NCBI RefSeq assembly: GCF_017792385.1
Contig: NZ_CP051230.1
Coordinates: 1,674,001-1,738,000, forward strand
Direction: 5' to 3'
Source of the DNA: Hyphomonas sp.
GTDB lineage: Bacteria > Pseudomonadota > Alphaproteobacteria > Caulobacterales > Hyphomonadaceae
DNA: 64,000 bases
The notes under the pieces were generated by a model. It worked only from the letters and a program-made list of their open reading frames with translations, was not told where the DNA came from and made no database searches. This document shows positions 45,201 to 52,055 of the stretch, piece after piece. Numbering within the stretch: the first letter of the stretch is position 1; the number at the start of each line of letters is the position of its first letter. The translations under genes and the position numbers were made by a program.

Positions 45201-45652
45201 AAGTGCATTTTGCGAACGACAAACCGAGGGAGAAGAAACTCACGCGCAAACATGTCCATTTGGACTTCGCGCCGATCTCGTCGATGATAGTCGACGACAT
45301 GGCCCTCAGAGCGCGTTGACCCGCCAGCTTGCCGCATAGGGTCGACCTCAACGGTTGGGACAGATCGGACGAGGCCACCAAAGACATGATGGGCAATCTC
45401 GTGTGCGATGAGAAATGCGTCCTCAAATCGCGATCCGGTTTCCTCGTGCAATATGAGATCCGCATCGGCGTCAAACAACGCGCGACCGCCTCGCAGCATG
45501 TCGTGACCTTTAGGAAAACTCTTGACTTCCAGGTCGCGGCGGCGAGCCTCCCAGACTACTCGTTCGAACAGATCATTTTCCGGCGCGCCAGCCGCCACGG
45601 CTTCGCAAAAAAGAGACGCGGCGCGCTGTCGCGTGGCCTCAATCGCGTCCAT
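42245..45652 (-). CDS. ImmA/IrrE metalloprotease-UvrD helicase-RecB-like fusion
   Basis: 1135 residues in three parts. (1) Residues about 1-165: ImmA/IrrE peptidase with HEIAHH and the downstream MDMFAREFLLP. (2) About 190-870: UvrD/Rep helicase with AGPGTGKTQTL, LTFSNKAAGEM, ILVDEYQDVN, GDPKQSIYRFRGA, NYRSS and MTIHASKGLEF. (3) About 920-1135: RecB/AddB-like module starting SLSQLGLFERCPRRFFY and ending CPQCPAFFIC, giving four cysteines of an iron-sulfur cluster; the usual D-x-K before TG reads RVRTGK, so nuclease activity is doubtful. Helicase and protease motifs look intact. It overlaps the upstream regulator by 14 bases. Confidence 0.9.
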   Translation of the reverse strand: MDAIEATRQRAASLFCEAVAAGAPENDLFERVVWEARRRDLEVKSFPKGHDMLRGGRALFDADADLILHEETGSRFEDAFLIAHEIAHHVFGGLVRSVPTVEVDPMRQAGGSTRSEGHVVDYHRRDRREVQMDMFAREFLLPRFVVRKMHLEDGLSAPDIAARFDAPVEIVTVQLFDGLFLPEVTQRDQPVQAPKPLNPEQASAASHTGAAFLLEAGPGTGKTQTLVGRVLALRDRGVDPESILVLTFSNKAAGEMLDRITGRWPEAAGTLWAGTFHSFGYDLIKRFHKKLGLGGEPRLIDQAEAVALLEDEFPRLDLHHFKDVWDPTQTIRDLLSAISRANDEVISPDEFMHLAEKMLAEAPGTEACERAQKTLECAKVYAAYTALKKERDVLDFGDLVQLPVRLLEAHEDVRAYLADRYAHILVDEYQDVNRASVRLLKGLKPAGEGLWVVGDPKQSIYRFRGASSLNVSRFSADFPGAKIGQLSRNYRSSTEICVTVKSFATAQMGAAGERFEFVAQRDTFGTKPVFSLAASKDHEIDLIAQQIAADLEKGISLRDQAVLCKGNDRLAEIAKGLAARGVSILYLGPLFDRPEVKDMLSLLSLVVDPLAMGIVRAAQLPEFQMPLGDVDRILDHLKQADQPGPLHWSRIQPSELGLSDHGLSGFTALQKVFAEFCPDASAWDVLRELLFEHTSYGARLAFGLLQGQPNPAIAIWQLQNFIRAVRPGGKGFPIKRLLDHICRLVALSDERDLRELPPAASEIDAVRMMTIHASKGLEFGSVHLPSLANGVLPRAFQTSKAPPLPDGMIEAFDGTITQYMADGHKEEQACIFFVALSRAESRLWLYSPGFQGPNRRRSPSPYIDQLEGIEHVDLSGNASRTESNETPSALPVRFDDHIQMSLSQLGLFERCPRRFFYTHVLRIGGRRRETPFMQMHNAVQEVVSEINAITDGPIDYETAMTMLDAAWKDSGPIDHGYAADYKRIAIGLVETLLNLRSGHQVQTGAPIHYDMGGLTVVVTADASEISPTGQKRLRRVRTGKSSKSVGEGLEAAVFQSVAAREGVDAEIVFLANADVVPLEMTTRKLSNRLEALKGFGESIASGQFPPRPGRTCPQCPAFFICGELPTGELKRKNLN

Positions 45653-46208
45653 CAGAATCCATCAGTCTGGCCAGCTGATCCGCCTCGTCTGGAAAGCTTT
45701 TCAGATAGGCCTCAAAAGATATCTGGTCTGGGGGCCGCGGTTGTCCATCAGACTTGAAAGCGACTGCCGTTCCGATCGATGCCTCTCCTCGCAGATAGGT
45801 CTCAAGTGTCTTCTCGGATTGGCCAAGAGCCTTTGCGAGCTGCTTCAAAATGCGTGGAGGTACGGTCGCAGCAATAACGAGGCGATCCCTGAAGCCTGCC
45901 AAGAACGCTCTGCTGACTCCCAGATTCTTCGCCGCTCGCTTTATACTATCCTTGGAAAAAAGTGACTCTTCGTCCTGGCCCCTATCTCCAACCGCATCGG
46001 TTTCAAAGTCTTGGAATGCAGCCTTGACCTCCGCGTCACTCGTGGCTTCAGCCTCGAACCTGACGAGGTTGAGCTCATGGAACAGATCGGACAGCGCTTC
46101 CACATATTGCGGATAGACGCGCAGGTATCGTTCTAGGGTTTGGGTCGATACGTCTTCTTCCATAGAAAAAGCATCCAACACGTCTTCGAGGGCGACGCCG
46201 CGCTTCAT
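45639..46208 (-). CDS. Small regulator paired with a sigma-like factor
   Basis: 189 residues, acidic and helical, without membrane segments. A central HTH-like stretch (SIKRAAKNLGVSRAFLAGFRDRL) is followed by a second repeated-helix part (RILKQLAKALGQSEKTLETYLRGE) that resembles an XRE-type DNA-binding or antitoxin-like fold. It overlaps both neighbours (ATGA with the sigma-like gene, 14 bases with the protease-helicase). An attractive but unproven idea is that it restrains the sigma-like factor and is cut by the ImmA/IrrE domain of the next protein. Confidence 0.7.
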   Translation of the reverse strand: MKRGVALEDVLDAFSMEEDVSTQTLERYLRVYPQYVEALSDLFHELNLVRFEAEATSDAEVKAAFQDFETDAVGDRGQDEESLFSKDSIKRAAKNLGVSRAFLAGFRDRLVIAATVPPRILKQLAKALGQSEKTLETYLRGEASIGTAVAFKSDGQPRPPDQISFEAYLKSFPDEADQLARLMDSDGRD

Positions 46209-47041
46209 GACGCACCCTGATCGGCGATGAGTGCTTTTAGCTTTTTGATCGCACTGGAATGCCGATAACGGACCGCTCTGTCCGTTAATCCCAACATCTT
46301 TGAGATCGAGGGCTTAGTGAGGTCTTTGGTCTCTGATTGAATACCTTGGAGCATGAGATTGATCACGATACGTTCCTTCTCCGGGAGTTGATCAATCGCC
46401 GGTGCGACCTTAAACCGGAAAAAATCAGTGTCAGCTTTGGCACTTCGCGCTTGATAAGCCGCCGCCAACGCTCTCTCAAACTTCTCGTCCATCCCTCTCG
46501 AAAGGCTTGGCGCGTCCATCGAATCTGTACGCGCCTCTCTCCGGGCAATTGTACGCTTCGCGGTAGATCTGCGACGGGCGATGGCTTGGTTGAACCGGAC
46601 TTCAAAAAAATCGAGTTTTTCGCAATAGCCTTCTCGATCTCTTGCGATGTACTCGTTGACTTGGCCCACCACGGTTTCTCGGACGAATAACGCAGTTGAA
46701 GCTGCACTGTCGCCGCCATCCTGCGTGCGTCGACTAGGCACGGGGCACAAGGCCTCGATGCGCTGAATGATCAGTTGATACAGCGCATCGAAAAACGTGT
46801 CCGACTTGTCGTCCGTACTTGCTCGAAGTAGATGCACCAACACTTCCGAGGGAACGTATCCGGGCGCATCGGTGTTTCGGATTTTAGCCCTGGCCAACAC
46901 AGTTTCCCGCGAAAGCTCTTTCGCCACCTGGATAGCTGCTTCTATTGGAGCCGGTCGATAGTATCTCGTGCCGTCTGTTTGGTTGACCGCTTGAAGCACG
47001 GGGACAGGACTGGTGCGGAATTCGTCAGCGGGCTTTTCCAT
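46205..47041 (-). CDS. Sigma70-like RNA polymerase factor
   Basis: 278 residues from the ATG at 47041. The C-terminus has a region-4-like helix-turn-helix: LPEKERIVINLMLQGIQSETKDLTKPSISKMLGLTDRAVRYR, then SSAIKKLKALI. The middle (YEKLDFFEVRFNQAIARRR-like segment) resembles region 2 only loosely. It could be a specialised sigma factor for this operon or a DNA-binding regulator. It starts 2 bases after the PIN toxin stop and ends overlapping the next gene. Confidence 0.7.
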   Translation of the reverse strand: MEKPADEFRTSPVPVLQAVNQTDGTRYYRPAPIEAAIQVAKELSRETVLARAKIRNTDAPGYVPSEVLVHLLRASTDDKSDTFFDALYQLIIQRIEALCPVPSRRTQDGGDSAASTALFVRETVVGQVNEYIARDREGYCEKLDFFEVRFNQAIARRRSTAKRTIARREARTDSMDAPSLSRGMDEKFERALAAAYQARSAKADTDFFRFKVAPAIDQLPEKERIVINLMLQGIQSETKDLTKPSISKMLGLTDRAVRYRHSSAIKKLKALIADQGAS

Positions 47042-47043
47042 GG

Positions 47044-47637
47044 TCAAATCAACCCCTGATAGGGCCGCAAAAGTGCGACGGTTTCGGTCAGCCCATGGCG
47101 TTGCTCCCACGTATCCAGAAGCTCTTCAGCGCTGTAAGCGGGATTTCGCAGACGGGTCCGAAGCTGCTTTACCGCTTCAGCGGTGCGAATCTGGTCTAGA
47201 TCGATTGCATCCGCGATGAAACTGTCCGCTGACTTCGCTTCCAGTTCGAAGGGCTGGAGGGCCTCGCTCGGAAAATCAGCCAGGTTTTCTGTGACGATCA
47301 TGGATGCCTTGCAGAGAATAGCGGCGTGTACGACATGGTGATCGTTGGCATCGGGAAGCCCGGGGTAGGCAGGCGTTGCGCTAAAATCCGCGTCGATCAT
47401 GGCTTCCGGGAACAAGGATCGCATCCCGCCGCACGATGCTTTCGCGCGATCTTCGGCATTGGGTTTTCCATGCTTGTTGAAAACCAAGGCCAGAGCGGCC
47501 TCGGTTTCCTTCAAAATGCGCTCGCTCCAACGAAACCGATACATTTCCGCCTGCGCCAACGTGAAGATCAGATCGCGCTTCGGCGCGCTTACCAGCACGT
47601 TGGCATCAATGAGAGCGGTGTAGCGGTTGGCAAACAT
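47044..47637 (-). CDS. PIN-domain ribonuclease toxin
   Basis: 197 residues. N-terminal TALIDANVLVSAP supplies the first acidic residue. SERILKETEAAL gives the conserved Glu and LPDANDHHVVHAAI the paired acids near residue 97. MIVTENLADFP completes the PIN core. Such proteins cleave RNA when not bound by their antitoxin. It follows the HTH antitoxin by 5 bases. The C-terminal 60 residues are helical and not part of the minimal VapC fold. Confidence 0.88.
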   Translation of the reverse strand: MFANRYTALIDANVLVSAPKRDLIFTLAQAEMYRFRWSERILKETEAALALVFNKHGKPNAEDRAKASCGGMRSLFPEAMIDADFSATPAYPGLPDANDHHVVHAAILCKASMIVTENLADFPSEALQPFELEAKSADSFIADAIDLDQIRTAEAVKQLRTRLRNPAYSAEELLDTWEQRHGLTETVALLRPYQGLI

Positions 47638-47642
47638 GATGC

Positions 47643-48095
47643 TTAGTAGAGATCCTGATCCATACCGATGATGTCATCGAGCTGGCGTTGTCGCTGCGCA
47701 TCGCGTTCTCGTTTAAATGCGAACACATCTCTCGCTTCAATGCGCCGGTGTCGCCCGGTCTTCGTGAACGGTAACTTTTTCTCTTGGAGCAACTTTATGA
47801 GAAACGGCCGAGAAACATTCAGGATATCCGCAGCCTGTTGTGTTGTGAGCAATTTCGAGTTTGGCACAAAGGTGACGCCTTCTCCGCGCTCGATATGAGC
47901 AAGGATATCGCGCAGCAACTTTGAAAGAGCTGGTGCAAGCACAAGGGTTTGTCGTTCTCGCTTATCATCAACGACGGTAATCGGCTCTGCTTCGTGTGTT
48001 AATAGAATCTCGCGCAGGTGTGCTGCTGAGGTTCGCATATCCTCTGTTGGAATGGTGTCTCCCAACTCAAACGCATAGGCACCTGGGGTGGTCAT
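47643..48095 (-). CDS. Excisionase-type HTH antitoxin of the PIN toxin
   Basis: 150 residues. An N-terminal part (about 20-70) with a short strand-helix pattern precedes an excisionase-type HTH (LLTTQQAADILNVSRPFLIKLLQEKKLPFTKTGRHRRIEARDVFAF). The basic tail RERDAQRQRQLDD would contact the toxin. AAGGAG lies 6 bases before the ATG. It is the first gene of the eight-gene run. Iterated repeats 72-112 bases upstream are probable operator sites, so it may control the whole unit. Confidence 0.85.
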   Translation of the reverse strand: MTTPGAYAFELGDTIPTEDMRTSAAHLREILLTHEAEPITVVDDKRERQTLVLAPALSKLLRDILAHIERGEGVTFVPNSKLLTTQQAADILNVSRPFLIKLLQEKKLPFTKTGRHRRIEARDVFAFKRERDAQRQRQLDDIIGMDQDLY

Positions 48096-48166
48096 GGGCT
48101 TCTCCTTGTTCGGTGAACCCGCCTTCTTCTGTGCGGTCTTCCTCTCTTCGGTATAACAGCTCTCTA

Positions 48167-48207
48167 AATAGTCGATATTCGAAATATTCGCAATAGTCGA
48201 AATACTG
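48167..48207. repeat. Iterated AATAGTCGA-type repeats upstream of the TA/defence operon
   Basis: Consecutive units AATAGTCGA, TATTCGA, AATATTCGC, AATAGTCGA and a partial AATACTG, in an otherwise GC-rich neighbourhood. They lie in the promoter region of the antitoxin gene and suit cooperative binding by a small HTH protein. A 72-codon reading frame on the minus strand (48285-48067) also runs through them, which weakens the operator reading slightly. Confidence 0.65.
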
Positions 48208-48476
48208 CTCCCGCCGGCTGAGGGTTTTTTTGACGATAAATCTTTGAATTGTATGTGCTATTCGACGCAAGAAAGCTTCGGGCATCTCTTTCAGGGGGAG
48301 GCGAACTTTTCGTCCAATGTTCGGTACGGAGGTCGGCCTGCCGCGCCGCTAACGTCTGCTGTCGAGGTTGTTCGGCCGCGCCGACTTTGCTCCTGCTTGT
48401 CGAATTTGGCCGACGATTGGACTGATCGCACCAACTAACCCGAGTAAGTTATCTCTCGAAGCTTCGGGAGCCAGCT
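48208..48476. other. Divergent intergenic region between the defence operon and traG
   Basis: Includes a T-run (TTTTTTTGACG) near 48225 and AT-rich sequence that could hold promoters in both directions. No further gene is supported. Confidence 0.4.
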
Positions 48477-50405
48477 TTGTCGCCCACCAAGATACTTTTT
48501 GGACAGATTGTTGTAGTGTTTGCGTGCGTGCTTGGGGCGTGCTGGGTGGCCACGCAGTGGGCGGCGGGCGAACTTGGCTACCAGCCGGCTCTGGGCGAGC
48601 CCTGGTTTGTCTGGTCGGGATGGCCGGTCTATTTGCCGTGGCGCATTTTCCAGTGGTGGTATGCCTATGAGGCCTATGCGCCGGATGTGTTCAACCGGGC
48701 AGGGCTGATTGCTGTAAGCGGCGGGGTGCTCGGAATTGCCGTGGCGGTGGCGGGCTCTGTGTGGCGAAGCCGCTATGACCAGAATGTCACGACCTATGGG
48801 TCTGCGCGATGGGCGAGGCTTGGGGATTTGAAAGTGGCTGGCCTTTTGTCTCGTCGCGGGGTGTTCCTCGGACGCTGGAAGGGGCGATATCTACGCCACG
48901 ATGGTCCGGACCATGTCATGGCCTTTGCGCCGACGCGGTCTGGCAAGGGCGTGGGGCTGGTTGTGCCGACGTTGCTCTCCTGGACCGACAGCTGCGTCAT
49001 TCATGACATCAAGGGAGAGAACTGGGAGCTGACATCCGGCTGGCGCTCTTCATTCAGTCGGTGCATCCGGTTCGATCCGACCGATGCCGGCTCGCCGCGT
49101 TACAATCCATTGGCGGATGTCCGGCTTGGGCCAAACGAGGTGCGCGATGTCCAGAACATTGCCGATATCCTGGTCGATCCGGAAGGTAGCCTCGAGCGGC
49201 GCAATCACTGGGAAAAGACGGGCCATGCTTTGCTGGTCGGGACCATCCTGCATGTTCTCTATGCCGAACCTGACAAGACGCTTGCAGGGTGCGCGCGGTT
49301 CCTGGCGGACCCGCGCCGGCGGTTCGAGGCGACGCTCACCCTGATGATGAATATGCGCCACCTCGGGAAGACAGTGCATCCCACGGTGGCCGAGACGGCG
49401 CGCTCTCTTCTGAACAAGTCAGAGAATGAGCGCTCCGGTGTGCTCTCGACGGCATTGAGCTTCCTGGAGCTTTATCGCGATCCTGTGGTGGCTCGGGTGA
49501 CCGGTGGGAGTGACTGGGTCATCGGGGATCTTGTCGCTGGTGACCGGCCTGTGTCTTTGTATCTCGCCTGTCCGCCATCCGATCTGTCGCGGACCAAACC
49601 GCTGATGCGGCTGGTGCTGAACCAGATTGCGCGGCGGCTCACCGAAGAGCTGCCGGGGCAGGGTAGGCGGAAACTCCTGCTGATGCTGGACGAATTTCCG
49701 GCGCTGGGGCGGCTGGATTTCTTCGAGCAGGCGCTCGCCTTCATGGCGGGCTATGGCATCAGGGCCTTTCTCATTGCCCAGTCGCTCAACCAGATTGAGA
49801 AGGCCTATGGTCCGAACAATTCTATCCTCGACAATTGTCATGTCCGGGTGGCGTTCGCGACGAATGATGAGCGCACCGCCAAGCGTGTGTCAGAGGCACT
49901 CGGAACAGCGACGGAACTGCGCGCCCAGAAGAATTATGCCGGCCACAGGCTCGCGCCTTGGCTCTCGCACATGATGATGTCGCATCAGGAAACGAGCCGA
50001 CCGCTCCTGACGCCCGGCGAGGTGATGCAGCTGTCTCCGTCGGAGGAGCTGGTGCTTGTATCGGGGCGCCCGCCACTGAAAGCGCAGAAGCTTCGCTACT
50101 ATGCGGACCGGAACTTTACCCGGCGTGTGCTGCCCGCTCTTGAGCGTGTTGAGGGTCTCGTCGAGGAGGCGGGGTCGTCAGAAGGCGGCGACCGTGACCG
50201 GCACCAGGCGGAGACTGGTGACATGGACGGGCGCGATCCAGCGCTTCAGCCTGAACTGCCGCTGGTGCCGGAATGTAAGCCGGACTTGGAGGTGGGTGAG
50301 GTTGAGGATGAGGCAGCAGTACCCGAAGAGCGCAAACCAATGGATCTCGCCCGCCGGGCGGCGGCAATGGATCGCGGCGACCAGGACTTATTGCCGGATT
50401 TCTGA
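48477..50405 (+). CDS. traG: TraG/VirD4-family coupling protein
   Basis: 642 residues from a TTG start preceded by GGGAG (MSPTKILFGQIVVVFAC is the usual opening). Two N-terminal membrane helices, Walker A APTRSGKGVGLVVPTLL near residue 155, Walker B LLLMLDEFPALGRL near residue 403 and the conserved FLIAQSLNQIEKAYG. It links the relaxase-DNA complex to the trb channel. It is transcribed away from trbB, 27 kb distant; in canonical elements traG and the next gene lie directly upstream of trbB. Confidence 0.95.
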   Translation: MSPTKILFGQIVVVFACVLGACWVATQWAAGELGYQPALGEPWFVWSGWPVYLPWRIFQWWYAYEAYAPDVFNRAGLIAVSGGVLGIAVAVAGSVWRSRYDQNVTTYGSARWARLGDLKVAGLLSRRGVFLGRWKGRYLRHDGPDHVMAFAPTRSGKGVGLVVPTLLSWTDSCVIHDIKGENWELTSGWRSSFSRCIRFDPTDAGSPRYNPLADVRLGPNEVRDVQNIADILVDPEGSLERRNHWEKTGHALLVGTILHVLYAEPDKTLAGCARFLADPRRRFEATLTLMMNMRHLGKTVHPTVAETARSLLNKSENERSGVLSTALSFLELYRDPVVARVTGGSDWVIGDLVAGDRPVSLYLACPPSDLSRTKPLMRLVLNQIARRLTEELPGQGRRKLLLMLDEFPALGRLDFFEQALAFMAGYGIRAFLIAQSLNQIEKAYGPNNSILDNCHVRVAFATNDERTAKRVSEALGTATELRAQKNYAGHRLAPWLSHMMMSHQETSRPLLTPGEVMQLSPSEELVLVSGRPPLKAQKLRYYADRNFTRRVLPALERVEGLVEEAGSSEGGDRDRHQAETGDMDGRDPALQPELPLVPECKPDLEVGEVEDEAAVPEERKPMDLARRAAAMDRGDQDLLPDF

Positions 50406-50407
50406 TC

Positions 50408-50821
50408 ATGTCGAAACCTCGCGCCAATCTCCGCCTATCTACGAAATTGTACGATGCACTCTGCCGGGCGGCAGAAAGCCCCGGCGTGACCAAGACGGCC
50501 ATTTTGGAAGCTGCGCTGGAACAGTATCTTTTCCCTGATAAGGACAAGGATCTGGAAAGCCGCTTGCTGTCGCGGCTGGATGCGTTCGACCTGCGCCAGG
50601 GCGCGATCGAGCGGGATGTGGCGCTCACCATGGAGACGCTCGCCCATTTCGTTTTCTACTGGCTGTGCCGGACTGATCCCTTGCCGGAGGGCGAGCGGGA
50701 TGCGGCCCAGGCGCTTGGGCAGAGACGGTTTGATTATTTTATTGAGCAGGTGGCGTCGAAGCTGGCCAATGAGGGTTCGGTTACCACGAGGATTGGGCTT
50801 CCCTTGGAGGATGACGTCTAG
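50408..50821 (+). CDS. CopG/ribbon-helix-helix protein paired with traG
   Basis: 137 residues, starting 2 bases after traG. N-terminal ribbon-helix-helix pattern (PRANLRLSTKLYDALCRAAESPGVTKTAILEAALEQYL), then a helical C-terminus. This gene normally separates traG from trbB in alphaproteobacterial ICEs and may act as an auxiliary relaxosome or regulatory protein. Here it is followed by the integrase end instead. Confidence 0.9.
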   Translation: MSKPRANLRLSTKLYDALCRAAESPGVTKTAILEAALEQYLFPDKDKDLESRLLSRLDAFDLRQGAIERDVALTMETLAHFVFYWLCRTDPLPEGERDAAQALGQRRFDYFIEQVASKLANEGSVTTRIGLPLEDDV

Positions 50822-50840
50822 ATCGCTGAATTGATTTTGA

Positions 50841-50879
50841 TTATCCCACAAATCGTCCGGTTTGGATTATGTGGGATAA
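50841..50879. repeat. 10-bp inverted repeat between copG and int
   Basis: TTATCCCACA (50841-50850) and TGTGGGATAA (50870-50879) are perfect inverted copies around 19 bases. They lie between the converging copG and int genes, so a bidirectional terminator is possible, although no U-run follows. The site is also the predicted right breakpoint of the internal inversion. Confidence 0.75.
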
Positions 50880-50889
50880 ACGGACTTAC

Positions 50890-51942
50890 TCATCCGCCAG
50901 AAGCTAAAGCGACGATAGAAGCCGCGTTCAGGTGTGTGTAGCGCTTGAGCATCTTCCAGTCCTTGTGTCCCGTGACCAATGCCACTTGCTGGATTTTGAG
51001 ACCTGCCTCGAACAGGCGGCTCGTGCCTTCGTGGCGAAGGTCATGGAAGTGCAGGTCTTCGATGCCGAGATCGATGCAGGCACGGCGGAACGCGGTGCCG
51101 ATGGTTCGGGGATTGTGTGGGAAAACGCGCCCCGTCGAGTTGCTGGCTCTGCGCTGGTCGTTTATCAGCGCCCAGGCATCATACCCGGTAAGGCCGACAA
51201 GCGGGACCTCCTGGTGATTGCCATCCTTCTGCCGAGGATCCTTTCGATCCCTAACGGTCACGATACGTCGGCGCATGTCGACATCGTCCCATTCGATCTT
51301 GCAGATTTCTGATTGGCGCATGGCTGTCGCGATTGCGAACTGGATGATCCTTGTCATGGGCGCCCAGTAGCGGTCATTGGCGTCGAAGAAGGCGAAAAGC
51401 TGATCGAGTTCTTCTTGGGTTGGCCGCCGGTCACGCTCCTTGCTCTTGCCGATCAGGCCAAGCCGATTGAGAGCGATACGGGCAAGCTTCACTTCTTCGA
51501 CAGGCGTGTGGACGCCATGCACGGCTTTGGCGTGTAGCATAATCGTCTTCAGGTAGGAGATATCCATGGCGATCGTCGCGGGTCCGGCCCCTTCAGCCGC
51601 GCGCATGCGGCCGAATTCTACGATAGTTTCACGGTCAATCTGATTGATCCTCGTGTGGCCAATGTCTTGCTTCAGCTTGTTCAGCGAGTAGGACTTCGAG
51701 CGGCGCAGGGGCTTTCGGGACTCATGCATGTCTGCAATGTGCAGATCGACGAGGTCGATGAGGGTATTGAGATGCTTGGGACGGGATTTGGAAACGCTTT
51801 CGCCGCGATCAATGCGGCGCTCCATATCGACCGTCCATTCATCCGCATCGCGGCGCCGCTTGAAGGTCTTAGAGACATAGCGTCCATTTCGTCTGACTTG
51901 AGCCCGCCAGCTGCCGGAGGGAAGTTTCGTGATCGACGCCAT
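50890..51942 (-). CDS. int: Tyrosine recombinase (dusA-associated integrase)
   Basis: 350 residues from MASITKLPSGSWRAQVRRNGR, with GGAG 10 bases upstream. The longer frame to 52002 would translate the CGTGTGC repeats and is less likely. AP2-type DNA-binding N-terminus, SAM-like core-binding domain, and catalytic residues Arg (ATAMRQSEICKIEW), Lys (DRKDPRQKDG), HDLRHEGTSR, GHKDWKML and Tyr (KRYTHL). It recombines the ICE into the 5' end of dusA. It is convergent with copG-traG. Confidence 0.95.
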   Translation of the reverse strand: MASITKLPSGSWRAQVRRNGRYVSKTFKRRRDADEWTVDMERRIDRGESVSKSRPKHLNTLIDLVDLHIADMHESRKPLRRSKSYSLNKLKQDIGHTRINQIDRETIVEFGRMRAAEGAGPATIAMDISYLKTIMLHAKAVHGVHTPVEEVKLARIALNRLGLIGKSKERDRRPTQEELDQLFAFFDANDRYWAPMTRIIQFAIATAMRQSEICKIEWDDVDMRRRIVTVRDRKDPRQKDGNHQEVPLVGLTGYDAWALINDQRRASNSTGRVFPHNPRTIGTAFRRACIDLGIEDLHFHDLRHEGTSRLFEAGLKIQQVALVTGHKDWKMLKRYTHLNAASIVALASGG

Positions 51943-51944
51943 TT

Positions 51945-52019
51945 CGTGTGCGCTCCGTGTGCAGTGACAGATCAAAACCGGTACAATCGTGTGCAAATTC
52001 ATCCAAAAAAGTGCACACG
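51945..52019. repeat. CGTGTGC repeats next to attR: probable integrase arm sites
   Basis: Direct copies at 51945-51951, 51956-51962 and 51988-51994, and an inverted copy GCACACG at 52013-52019. All lie in the 75 bases between the int start and the dusA junction, the usual position of arm-type integrase sites, which could also autoregulate int. Confidence 0.65.
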
Positions 52020-52055
52020 TTCTTGTTTTAGTCCTCAGAAACTACTGAAAAAAGC

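Noticed and set aside
48067..48285. 72-residue minus-strand frame overlapping the antitoxin start
   Set aside because: Encodes YFDYCEYFEY from the AT-rich repeats and overlaps the antitoxin gene by 29 bases, with only a weak ribosome-binding site; not listed as a gene, but mentioned as a caveat.
50841..50879. Inverted repeat as a recombinase site causing the inferred inversion
   Set aside because: No matching copy was found in the left breakpoint region (21980-22253), so it cannot be shown to have mediated the event.
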